A stretch of DNA of 64,000 bases, taken from contig CAMARR010000010.1 of NCBI GenBank assembly GCA_945860915.1, forward strand, positions 1-64,000, read 5' to 3'. Source of the DNA: Candidatus Kuenenia stuttgartensis. Lineage in GTDB: Bacteria; Planctomycetota; GCA-002687715; CAIWVZ01. A program made the position numbers and the translations under genes. Position 1 is the stretch's first letter; each line of letters begins with the position of its first letter. Below, in pieces: positions 50,204 to 59,433 of this stretch. The notes under the pieces are model-generated. The model searched no databases and had not been told where the DNA came from. It saw only the letters and a program-made list of their open reading frames with translations.

Positions 50204-50947
50204 ATGTTCAGTCTTCCCGTACTCACATTCCATGCGCTCGCAGCGACGTCGCACGTCGTCGCGTGGCCAGAGGCTGCTTTTGATGCCATGGTTTTGAGGC
50301 TGGCCCGCCGCGGCAGAACACCGCAGGGACTCGACGCGATAGAGGCCTGCCAAGCTGGGAGATCGGTCGCCAAAGGCGGGTATTTGGTCACCTTTGACGA
50401 TGGTTACGAGTCGGTGGTCGCGGCACATGCGTCGTGTCGTCGGGTCGGGGGGCGAATTGTGCTCTTCCTCGCGACGTCCCTCCCGGAGTCGAACCCCATA
50501 TTTCCTGGCGAAACTGAGTGCCCGGTACAGGCTGCAGTCACCTGGAGCGAGCTTCGCGAATTGGTGAAGGACGGTGCCGAGGTGGCATCTCATGGGCACC
50601 GCCACGTTGACCTGCGAAAGCTCTCGGATTTTGAAATCGAACATGAACTGATAAATGCAAAGGCGGCGCTCCGCGACTATCTTGGGGTAGCGCCTCGGGC
50701 CTTCGCCTATCCGTTCGGGGCGGTGAACGCACGAGTTCGAGGCATCGTCGGCGCGCACCACGCGTTGGCCTTCGGAACACGACTCGGTGCGGTGACTGCC
50801 GAATCCGACGCGCTGGACATGCCGAGGCTCGAAGCGCACTATTTTCGGCACCTTTCGACTCGCGGCGATCTTGATGGAATTGCTGTGCAGGCATACATCG
50901 GGGTCCGGCGAGTATTGCGGGCCGTGCGCGGGAGTTTTCACGGGTGA
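50204..50947 (+). CDS. Polysaccharide deacetylase
   Basis: LVTFDDGYESVV; EVASHGHRHVDLRKL; AFAYPFGAVN. Confidence 0.88.
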   Translation: MFSLPVLTFHALAATSHVVAWPEAAFDAMVLRLARRGRTPQGLDAIEACQAGRSVAKGGYLVTFDDGYESVVAAHASCRRVGGRIVLFLATSLPESNPIFPGETECPVQAAVTWSELRELVKDGAEVASHGHRHVDLRKLSDFEIEHELINAKAALRDYLGVAPRAFAYPFGAVNARVRGIVGAHHALAFGTRLGAVTAESDALDMPRLEAHYFRHLSTRGDLDGIAVQAYIGVRRVLRAVRGSFHG

Positions 50948-51969
50948 CTCAACGCGCATCCATCATCATGCCTGCTTATGGCGGAGGCCCTGCCTTTGCG
51001 CGGGCGCTAGCTGCGATTGCGCCCGCGATCGACTCCGGACACGAGATCATCATTGTGGACGATGCCACGCCCGGCGGCCTGCGTAACGCCTTGCCTCCTG
51101 GGGCTCGGCTAATTGTCCGCGAGCGCAACGGTGGCCCCGGCGCAGCACGGAATGATGGGGTCGCTGCTGCGACTCATCCGACCGTCATCTTTATCGATGC
51201 TGATGTTGAGGTTCGGCCGGACACGATCGAGCGAATCGCAGAGAAGATGGCCGGGCCAAGTGCGCCTGCGGCCCTATTCGGATCATACGACGATGATCCA
51301 TCGGAGCGCACCCTCGTCTCAAGATTCAGGAATCTTCTGCATCACTGGGTGCATCAACATGGCAACCACGAGGCGTCGACATTCTGGGCGGGATGTGGCG
51401 CAATCAAGACCGATGTGTTTCGGCAAGTGAATGGCTTCGACATCGAGACCTTCAAGCAGCCGAGCGTTGAGGACATCGATTTAGGGTATCGATTGCGCGA
51501 ACTCGGTTTGAGAATCGAACTTGATCCCACAATTCTTGTCAAACATCTTAAGAAGTGGACGTTGATCGAAACGATCCGAGTTGATGTCTTTCGCCGCGCG
51601 ATTCCCTGGACAAGGCTGATGGCGGCACAGCCGGCGATGACCTCAGATCTCAATGTCAGAGGATCGCAACGCATCTCAGGAGGACTCGCGTCGCTGGCGC
51701 TTGCTTTCGCTTTGGCGCTACCGTGGTCCATCGCGCTGGGGGTGTCATATTCGGTCGTCGCCATAGCCGCTGGTTTGGCGCTTGTCGGAGTAGCTCTGTG
51801 CAATTTGGGGTTTCTTGGTTTTTTGGCTTCACGCGGAGGAGCCCCGCTTCTGACCGTCGGCTTCCTACTTTACGTACTGTATTTTGTCTACAGCACGATC
51901 GCATTCGTTGTTGCTAAGATCGGGCTTGCCACGGGAGTCCTGAGCCCTATCGGGAGCACGCGCACATAG
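50944..51969 (+). CDS. Family 2 glycosyltransferase
   Basis: ASIIMPAYGGG; IIVDDATPGG; GGPGAARNDGVAAATHPTVIFIDADVEV. Confidence 0.9.
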   Translation: MTQRASIIMPAYGGGPAFARALAAIAPAIDSGHEIIIVDDATPGGLRNALPPGARLIVRERNGGPGAARNDGVAAATHPTVIFIDADVEVRPDTIERIAEKMAGPSAPAALFGSYDDDPSERTLVSRFRNLLHHWVHQHGNHEASTFWAGCGAIKTDVFRQVNGFDIETFKQPSVEDIDLGYRLRELGLRIELDPTILVKHLKKWTLIETIRVDVFRRAIPWTRLMAAQPAMTSDLNVRGSQRISGGLASLALAFALALPWSIALGVSYSVVAIAAGLALVGVALCNLGFLGFLASRGGAPLLTVGFLLYVLYFVYSTIAFVVAKIGLATGVLSPIGSTRT

Positions 51970-51976
51970 ACGCGGC

Positions 51977-52450
51977 CTAGCGGCTCCGCGCCAGAGACTT
52001 CGCAAGGAGAAATAGCGCGAGTCCGATCGCGGCGCCTGTCAGCGCGTCGGTGCTTCGCTCATCTAAATACACCTTCGTGAGATATGAGAACGGAATCATG
52101 GCAGCCGACATCCATCGATAGCTCCTCGGCATGGGGGCGAACGCCCAAAATGCGCCAAGCAGCGCGTGACCAGAAAATGGCCAATCCGAAAAGTAGCGAC
52201 CGGCGGTAAGGGTCAATGCGAGCGCGTTGATTAGGAGCCAGATTCGGCCTTCGTCGGTCTTCCTTCTCCACCAAATCTCAAGGGAAACAGGACAGGAAAG
52301 CACGATGATGGGCCAGTGGTAGACCATAGCTCGCAACGGATAGGTAAAGCTCACGACGATCCAGACGGCTGACGCAATCGCGACAGTTAAAGTCAACGCA
52401 GTGACGACTCGTATTGGTGGCGAGGGTGGACTGTCGGTCAACGTGCTCAT
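51977..52450 (-). CDS. Small membrane protein, possibly degenerate PAP2-like
   Basis: SDWPFSGHALLGAFWAF resembles the PAP2 PSGH box; later catalytic His not evident. Confidence 0.35.
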   Translation of the reverse strand: MSTLTDSPPSPPIRVVTALTLTVAIASAVWIVVSFTYPLRAMVYHWPIIVLSCPVSLEIWWRRKTDEGRIWLLINALALTLTAGRYFSDWPFSGHALLGAFWAFAPMPRSYRWMSAAMIPFSYLTKVYLDERSTDALTGAAIGLALFLLAKSLARSR

Positions 52451-54438
52451 CTCCCTGTGAGTCGTTGCCACCAGATTTTTAGGTCAACGTCGCAATCGAC
52501 TCCAACCTTTGGCTCGGAAAGCGGGAAAAGGCGATTCTGGGGGACTCGAAGCGATCGCGCGACCGGAGTCACAGGGTACGGGATCGAGCGACGATCCTTC
52601 ATAGCTTCAGAATCAAAGTGGGCGCCTGTCGCGTCAAGACGGACTAAATCGCCGGTGCCTGGATCCGTGGCGTGTGCATAGATCGCGGGAAGAATCGGCA
52701 CCATCGTGACGATGCCAGAATCCGAGGATTCTGTGGGACTGAACGGGCTCCTGACGACTGCGGCAGCGTGATTAGCTGCCAAAAGCCATGCGCGGTGCGA
52801 CTCCGTCGATAGAAGAGTTCCTCGTCCCGAGGAAAACGCTGACCAACCGAGACGCGGTGGGAACGGGCTTCGAAGGTACGACGGAAGAGCGTCGTCGGGT
52901 GTTATGGACGCGCGGTCGACCGAGATCGCTGCGCCAAGGTCACGCGCCTTCGATGGCGCTTGTCGGTACGTTTGAGCACCAAGGAAGACGGCAATGAGCA
53001 GACCGAGCAGCAGGAAGAAGCGGTCGAGGAGCCGTGCATCGGCCAACAACGCGGCAGTGGCGAGCCAAACAAGCGAAACCGCAGGCATCATGTGATGGGG
53101 CGCGAATCCTCGCGTAATTGTAAACAGACCAGCACATGCGGCCGCGGCGATGCCAACAGACTTGATTGTCTTTGGTACCGAACTTCTCATGCAGCGTGCA
53201 GCAACGAGGATCGCTCCTCCTCCCGAGGCGGCAATGACCCAAAACCAGCGGCCTTGATCTTGGAATGTCAGCGCACGAAGGCGAGTCTTAAGCCCGCCAG
53301 AGGCCAAAAATTCATCTGATCCAGGGCGGATGGCGGTGACAAGGTAATTCTCAATCAGCATGACCACGATCACACTTGCGAGGAGTGCGACTAGAAGGCG
53401 AAGCAACTTGTACCGAACGTCGATGGGACGCATGGCGACAAGGGCAAAACCGACAGCAGCAGCGACCAGCGGACCTGATGGGCGAGCTAGCGCGCAAAGT
53501 GTTGCGATCGCGACGACCTCCAACATGCTCCCGCTAAAGCACGCCCCGACAAGAGCGATCAGCAGGGCTGCGCCGACTGCATCCCAAGCAGCGGGAGACG
53601 ACGGGTCTGTGATATGCAGGTCGAAGGAAGCGTGAAGTGCGAGCAGCAGCAACCCGATGGTCACAACAGCAGGCAAACCTAGCCCCATTGAGAACGAGCG
53701 GCCGAGGATCCTCTCCGCGGAGCGATGCGCAACGGCAGTGACGACTGGCGCGGCCACGATCAGAAGAAAACGCGGAGTGGACTCCGCGTCGCCGACGAGC
53801 GGAAACAACGCATGGATCAGGTAGGCTTGAAGCCATCCACCAGAACCTAGGCCCGCCCCGCCGGTTGGCGTCAGGAAAAGAGGGAACGGGTTTAAGTCAA
53901 GACCTCGACCTAGCACATAGGACTCGAGTCCATCCGAAGAGAACTCTCGACTCCAAAGCGCTGGGCCAAGGCCACAGGCCAACATCCCTGCGACGCCAAG
54001 GAGCGCGGCTAATTCGCTTCTCGCGGACAGAATCGCCCCGGGCTTCCGCATTCGAAAAGCCCACGCAATTGCGGGGAGCGCCAAGGTCCATCCAGCCTCA
54101 ATCGCCGAGCGACTCTCCGCAGAGACTCCGGTCATCATCGCACCGCTGGCGAGTCCGGTTCCGACATGCCAAATCGCGGACCAGAAGCCTGCTCCCACGA
54201 CCCAATCGACCAAAGTCATCGAGTCTTTTCGCAACGCCGAGATGGCCAATCCTGGCGCAAGAAATGCCACCGTCACGAAGCACGCAATAGCCGGCCCCGC
54301 GAGTGTATGCGCTGCCCAGGGAGGGAAGTGTGATGACGGACATGGCCATAGCCAGCTGGCGCTCGGGAGCGACAGCGCGAAGGCCGTCGCCGCAGTCACA
54401 ATGGCGAGACAACGCGATTGATCGAGGGTCTTCGTCAT
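52447..54438 (-). CDS. Large polytopic membrane protein
   Basis: 663 aa, many TMs; overlaps neighbours by ATGA. Confidence 0.55.
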   Translation of the reverse strand: MTKTLDQSRCLAIVTAATAFALSLPSASWLWPCPSSHFPPWAAHTLAGPAIACFVTVAFLAPGLAISALRKDSMTLVDWVVGAGFWSAIWHVGTGLASGAMMTGVSAESRSAIEAGWTLALPAIAWAFRMRKPGAILSARSELAALLGVAGMLACGLGPALWSREFSSDGLESYVLGRGLDLNPFPLFLTPTGGAGLGSGGWLQAYLIHALFPLVGDAESTPRFLLIVAAPVVTAVAHRSAERILGRSFSMGLGLPAVVTIGLLLLALHASFDLHITDPSSPAAWDAVGAALLIALVGACFSGSMLEVVAIATLCALARPSGPLVAAAVGFALVAMRPIDVRYKLLRLLVALLASVIVVMLIENYLVTAIRPGSDEFLASGGLKTRLRALTFQDQGRWFWVIAASGGGAILVAARCMRSSVPKTIKSVGIAAAACAGLFTITRGFAPHHMMPAVSLVWLATAALLADARLLDRFFLLLGLLIAVFLGAQTYRQAPSKARDLGAAISVDRASITPDDALPSYLRSPFPPRLGWSAFSSGRGTLLSTESHRAWLLAANHAAAVVRSPFSPTESSDSGIVTMVPILPAIYAHATDPGTGDLVRLDATGAHFDSEAMKDRRSIPYPVTPVARSLRVPQNRLFPLSEPKVGVDCDVDLKIWWQRLTGR

Positions 54439-56030
54439 GGGCTCGTTATCGCGTCGGGCCTAGTATCGCCACGATCGGCGAGGAGTGCGAGAAGCAGCAT
54501 AGGAAGAGCCCATTCAACGTACGATCCGCCCGCGTGGGTCTTCCAAAGCTGAACCACACAGGGCATGGCTGCCGAGAGGGCTGCCAAGCGCCCATCTCGT
54601 GATCGATATCCAGCCCAAAGCCCAAGCACCGATGTGATCACGACGAGAAGGAAGGTCGGCTTTGTCAGCGAGCCTCCAAATGAGAACAGCGGGTGGTGCC
54701 ACGAAGATGCGAGGTCGGGATGGACTCCCCAGAAAGAGAATGGACTGGATCCGTACTGATCCATCCCTTCTTGGTGTTCAAGCGTTGATCGGAAGAAGAG
54801 ACCAACGGCGCTTTCACCTGGAGCAGTTTTTGTTGACAAGATGACCCACGCAGCAAGGACGAGGCCTGTCGCGGCGAATCCGGCGACGTATGAAAGTGCG
54901 GCGCGCCGGTTTCTACCGAAGTAGTGACCAATCCAAAGCGGTACAAGGAAGGCGGGCCAGTAGACTGTGCCCGCGCCCAGTGCCATCAGCATGCCGGCAA
55001 GCCAAGGACGATTCAGCGAGGCCATTGCGAGCGCAACGAAGGCGGCGGGTGTCAAATGCGACACATATCCGACGCCACAAATCGCAGCATCGCGACCGCC
55101 GAGACCAAGCACGTACGCGCTTGAGGCGAAGAGTGTAACCATCAACCAAGCGGTGGCAGTGTCCGCCATACGACGGGCCGCGATGAACAATCCGACGCAA
55201 ACGCCAATGAGTGAGAGGGCGGCGACCCACTTGGTCGCACCCATGTCTGGCCGAACATATCTGGACGTGTCCATCGGTCGTGCGTCGGCGGCGTTCGGGA
55301 ATGTAGCGCCGCCGGAGACCGCCAGCTGGGCTAGAGCATGAAGTCCATAAAGAACAGGCCCATACGTTGCAGCAGCGCCACCACGAAGCGCCGAATCGCC
55401 GTACGGAAGTGTGCCCGTCTCGATCCAGCGTTGGGCGCCCAAGTTCGAGTAGACGCCGCAATCGTCTGGAGTCCGAACAGCCGTCGCGGTGAGGGCACAT
55501 GCGACTGCCACACCTGCCGCCATTTTTGCCCAGGATTCTGGAATGGGTGGCCGCCAAGGGGTGCCCTCGGGGCGACGGGCACCGAGCCAACCCACGATCG
55601 CCCAGATTGCCGTCGCCACATACAGAGAGGTGAACGCCAGGGTGAATGCGGCTCGTCGATTAAGGTCGTTCCCGAAGAACTGCATCGGGACGAGTCCGGT
55701 CAGCGGAATCGCCGGCCCGACTAGCAGCGCGGCGAGGAGAACACCCTTCATTCGATTGCGGCAGCCTGCGATCACCAGGCAGGACGTAGTCAAGAGTCCA
55801 ATCGCTAGGGAAAGACCGTCGCCTGGAAGACCCTTCCGGACAAAATGACCACCCCAGTTCTTGAGTGCAGACCACGAAGCCCAAGCCGACGGAGGAAGGG
55901 CAGACTTCGCTGGAATTGCTTCGTGGTAAATGCCCCCCGGAACGTTCGACTGGTGACGCGACGTTGGCTCTTGGGCGAACGTCGTTACCGCGAGCAGGCA
56001 CATGGCAAGTGCGATTCCAATACGAGCCAT
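54435..56030 (-). CDS. Polytopic membrane protein, GT-C-like
   Basis: Internal start MARIGIALAMCLLAVTTFAQ; multiple TMs. Confidence 0.55.
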   Translation of the reverse strand: MARIGIALAMCLLAVTTFAQEPTSRHQSNVPGGIYHEAIPAKSALPPSAWASWSALKNWGGHFVRKGLPGDGLSLAIGLLTTSCLVIAGCRNRMKGVLLAALLVGPAIPLTGLVPMQFFGNDLNRRAAFTLAFTSLYVATAIWAIVGWLGARRPEGTPWRPPIPESWAKMAAGVAVACALTATAVRTPDDCGVYSNLGAQRWIETGTLPYGDSALRGGAAATYGPVLYGLHALAQLAVSGGATFPNAADARPMDTSRYVRPDMGATKWVAALSLIGVCVGLFIAARRMADTATAWLMVTLFASSAYVLGLGGRDAAICGVGYVSHLTPAAFVALAMASLNRPWLAGMLMALGAGTVYWPAFLVPLWIGHYFGRNRRAALSYVAGFAATGLVLAAWVILSTKTAPGESAVGLFFRSTLEHQEGMDQYGSSPFSFWGVHPDLASSWHHPLFSFGGSLTKPTFLLVVITSVLGLWAGYRSRDGRLAALSAAMPCVVQLWKTHAGGSYVEWALPMLLLALLADRGDTRPDAITSP

Positions 56031-56053
56031 GACGCGATGGTATCCGACTATGC

Positions 56054-57418
56054 TCAGGCTGTGACTAGGTTGTAGAACAGTTTCGCCTGCCTCCAAAGAC
56101 TACGGAAGTCGCCTTTGATGAGACGGCCCGCGACGTAAGAGGGGCGTGCGTAGTAGTGAATATAGGCTCGTCGTGTCATCCGCTTCCAGTCGGCGAGTGA
56201 GAATCGACCTTCGACGGCCTCCGGGAAGAGCGAGTCGTCAGAGAATCTGAGCGATGGGTCCTTCTTTACTTGTTCGTGAAGCTCAGTCCCCGGGTAAGGG
56301 GCTGCGATGTGGAACAACGGGTAATCAGGCGCCAATTCCTTGGCAAATTCCTCGATGTCAACCATGTCCTCCTGAGTGGATTCTGGGAATCCGATCATGA
56401 AGAAACACGCGGACCGGATCCCGGACTCCTTGGTCAGGGCCATGCCTCGGCGAATGGCATCCATGGTGATGCCCTTGTTGACTTTCGAGAGCATTCTGTC
56501 GCTTCCGGCTTCAACACCAAAGTGAATGAGAGTGCAGCCCGCCCGTTTCATCTTCTCAAGGACTTCGGCATCAACCAGATCGAAACGCGTTTGACAGCAC
56601 CAAGTGAGTGGAAGTTTACGCTCAATGAGCCAGTCGCAGAGCTCCATGACCTGCTTCCGAAGCACAGTGAATTCCAAATCAATGAAGTACGCCGTACGTA
56701 CTCCAAATTGGGTCACCGCTACTTCAATTTCGCGGGTGAGCCGATCCACGCTTTGCTTGCGAACTCCATTGCCATAGGTATCTAGCAGGCAGAAGGTGCA
56801 TTCTGACGCGCAGCCACGCGACATCTCAAAAAGAGTGAAGGCGTTGCCCATGACCTCGTACTCGTACAAGTGCATCGGCAAAAGATCGAGGGCGGGAAGT
56901 GGAAGTTCGTCCATGCGGACTCCCTTGCCCGGGGGGTTGGAGACCGGCCCGTCGGGACCATTCCATGTGACGCCGGCAACTGCCGAGAGTAGCGCGCCCT
57001 TTGCGATCTCTTGGATCGCACCCTCGGGCTCTCCCTGAACGACCGCCTCCGCTTGAGTCTGCTTGAGGATCTCAACAGGAAGCACTGTCCCGTGACTCCC
57101 CATGACCACCAAACGCGAGACCTTGCGCCGGATGGCCTCGGTGGTTTCAAGGAATGGGACGAGATCGAGGTGGGGGCACTGCCATCGATCAAGACTTGTC
57201 GACGTGATGAAGACGATGTCGGCGCCTGCGCATCGATCTGCAGTGGCCTCGCTCGTCAACTGCTCCGCGTTTGCGTCGACAATGGATACATCGTGACCTT
57301 CTGCCCGGAGAATTGAGGCCGATGTGGCGAGGTCCAAGGGGGTCCACGTGCGGTTATAGATGCGTCCCTTCTTTCCGACGAGTCGGATCTGGAACGGATT
57401 GACCAACACGGCTTTCAT
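56054..57418 (-). CDS. B12-binding-domain radical SAM protein
   Basis: N-terminal B12-binding-like fold; SRGCASECTFC (CxxxCxxC); FGVEAGSDRML. Confidence 0.9.
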   Translation of the reverse strand: MKAVLVNPFQIRLVGKKGRIYNRTWTPLDLATSASILRAEGHDVSIVDANAEQLTSEATADRCAGADIVFITSTSLDRWQCPHLDLVPFLETTEAIRRKVSRLVVMGSHGTVLPVEILKQTQAEAVVQGEPEGAIQEIAKGALLSAVAGVTWNGPDGPVSNPPGKGVRMDELPLPALDLLPMHLYEYEVMGNAFTLFEMSRGCASECTFCLLDTYGNGVRKQSVDRLTREIEVAVTQFGVRTAYFIDLEFTVLRKQVMELCDWLIERKLPLTWCCQTRFDLVDAEVLEKMKRAGCTLIHFGVEAGSDRMLSKVNKGITMDAIRRGMALTKESGIRSACFFMIGFPESTQEDMVDIEEFAKELAPDYPLFHIAAPYPGTELHEQVKKDPSLRFSDDSLFPEAVEGRFSLADWKRMTRRAYIHYYARPSYVAGRLIKGDFRSLWRQAKLFYNLVTA

Positions 57419-58263
57419 TGCGTTGTCCGATCTCCAATCGGCTTCGTGGCCGCAAGTTGCCGACGAACTCTGAGCACGCCTCGTATGTCGTCGATTGCGG
57501 TTTTCACGATCTTGACACGACTATCGTCATCATCGATCCACTTTACGGGAACATCTTTGATTCGGAATCCCTGTTTTTCCGCCAGCGTCAGCAATTCCGT
57601 ATCAAAGAACCATGATTCGTCCTGAATCTGAGGAACGACAACGTCAATCACCCTTCGACTCACGGCCTTGAAGCCGCACTGGGCGTCACTAAAGCTGGTC
57701 TTAAGCGCCACTTTCACGAAGAGGTTGTACGCCCGCGAGATAAATTCTCGCTTGATGCCCCGGCGAGTCTCTGAGTCCTTCATCAGTCGCGATCCTATCG
57801 AAATGTCGTAGCCGGCGATGGCAATCGCATCGGTGATTTCCCGAAGGTGCTTAAGGTCGGTCGAAAGGTCTACGTCGGTGTAGGCGCAGATGTCGGCGTT
57901 GCTTTCCGTCCAAGCCTTGCGGAGTGCGCGGCCACGACCGCGAACCGTGAGGTGGGAAACCCGGACTTCCCCGTAGGCCTGCTCAAGTCGGCGAGCGACT
58001 TCGAGTGTTCCGTCGGTTGATCCGTTGTCCGCGATGATGATGTTGCATGGATAGGGGAAATCCGTCGCCAAGTAGGTGCGGACTGCTTCCACGCTGCGCT
58101 CGAGTACATGCGCTTCGTTCAACACCGGGATCACAAGATCGACGGTCGGACGATGGATGCGGTGGGTCAACGGACAGGCTCGACCAAGGATAACCCGATG
58201 GGGCCATCGCGAACGGGCGCGACAATGGAATTCGTTAAGAAAACCCACCTCAACCCCAATCAA
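57415..58263 (-). CDS. Family 2 glycosyltransferase, polyprenyl-phosphate hexose synthase-like
   Basis: VDLVIPVLNEAHVLERSVEAV; IIADNGSTDGT; CAYTDVDLSTDLKHL; QCGFKAV. Confidence 0.88.
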   Translation of the reverse strand: MIGVEVGFLNEFHCRARSRWPHRVILGRACPLTHRIHRPTVDLVIPVLNEAHVLERSVEAVRTYLATDFPYPCNIIIADNGSTDGTLEVARRLEQAYGEVRVSHLTVRGRGRALRKAWTESNADICAYTDVDLSTDLKHLREITDAIAIAGYDISIGSRLMKDSETRRGIKREFISRAYNLFVKVALKTSFSDAQCGFKAVSRRVIDVVVPQIQDESWFFDTELLTLAEKQGFRIKDVPVKWIDDDDSRVKIVKTAIDDIRGVLRVRRQLAATKPIGDRTTQ

Positions 58264-58329
58264 ATCTTACCCAAGGACGCCAGTAGTCCTTAATGCGCGC
58301 GGGAGATCATAGAGCGCACCCGGATTCTC

Positions 58330-59403
58330 TTGATGGTCTCCTTCACTTCAAAAAAACGAACGCTGTGCGTTATGGTCGCTTTGGCCATTTTGGCGATTTC
58401 TTTGGGAAGTTCTTGGCGCACTGAACAGCCAGCGCATGTTGAACCCGACGCAGAGGAGGCTCTGGCGTTGTCGGATGACGTGCATGCGGAGGAAAGCGAC
58501 TTTCCGAATGCCCTTTCAGAGCTCGGGGTGTTCTCGAATCTACCCACGCTTTCACCCGCCGGAGGGGTGGTGGCATTTGATGTCAATTTCCCGCTGTTCA
58601 GTGATCAAACAGCGAAGCATCGTCACTTACGTGTCCCGCGTGGAGCCGGTGTCGTGCGCTCGGAGCAGGGAGAGCCAGTGTTCCCAACGGGTACGCTGCT
58701 ACTCAAGACCTTCTCGTATCCCGACGGGATTGGCCGGATCGAGACTCGGGTCTCACGTCGCACGAAAACAAAGTGGATCTACGCGACCTACATGTGGCGG
58801 CCCGATCAGACCGACGCAGACCTCGTCCGGGCCATGGGATTGGACACGTTGATTCCGATTCCGGAGTCCAACCTCACGTACGCGATTCCATCTCGGACGT
58901 CCTGTATTCAGTGCCATGGAGTCGGTGGCGCGCCCCTCGGTTTTTCACGTTGGCAATTGACGGATGCCACCGCAAAGAAGCTCGAAACTCTGATGACGGG
59001 CGACCAATTGCCGCTTGCTCGTGAGTCCATTCAAGGTCGAACGGCGGCCGAATCCCATGCGCTTGAGCACTTCATTGCGAACTGCGTCTTCTGCCATCAG
59101 CCCGGAACGACGGCGAGCGCGGGGAACGACCTCGACCTCCGACCTCGCCATGCGGTCGAGTCTCTAGTGAACGTCCGAAGTCGCAGACTATCTCTACCCG
59201 ACGCATCGATGCGCGTCGCTCCAAAAGACCCAGACGCAAGTCTAATCTATCGACTTACAGCGCGAACGTATTCGTCAGGCAACGATCGACAGGTCGCAAT
59301 GCCTCCGATTGGAAGTCGTCTTGTCGACGATGAAGGTGTGAGAGTTATTCGCGACTGGATCTTGGAGCTCTCGACCGACGAACGCGGCTTGATCTCGAGA
59401 TGA
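58330..59403 (+). CDS. Exported diheme c-type cytochrome-like protein (resembles HNE_0200/SO2930-type)
   Basis: Two CxxCH motifs: CIQCH and CVFCH; NFPLFSDQTAKHRHLRVP. Confidence 0.72.
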   Translation: MMVSFTSKKRTLCVMVALAILAISLGSSWRTEQPAHVEPDAEEALALSDDVHAEESDFPNALSELGVFSNLPTLSPAGGVVAFDVNFPLFSDQTAKHRHLRVPRGAGVVRSEQGEPVFPTGTLLLKTFSYPDGIGRIETRVSRRTKTKWIYATYMWRPDQTDADLVRAMGLDTLIPIPESNLTYAIPSRTSCIQCHGVGGAPLGFSRWQLTDATAKKLETLMTGDQLPLARESIQGRTAAESHALEHFIANCVFCHQPGTTASAGNDLDLRPRHAVESLVNVRSRRLSLPDASMRVAPKDPDASLIYRLTARTYSSGNDRQVAMPPIGSRLVDDEGVRVIRDWILELSTDERGLISR

Positions 59404-59433
59404 GTTTGTGGTTCGCAACTTGGAGCAGTGTTT

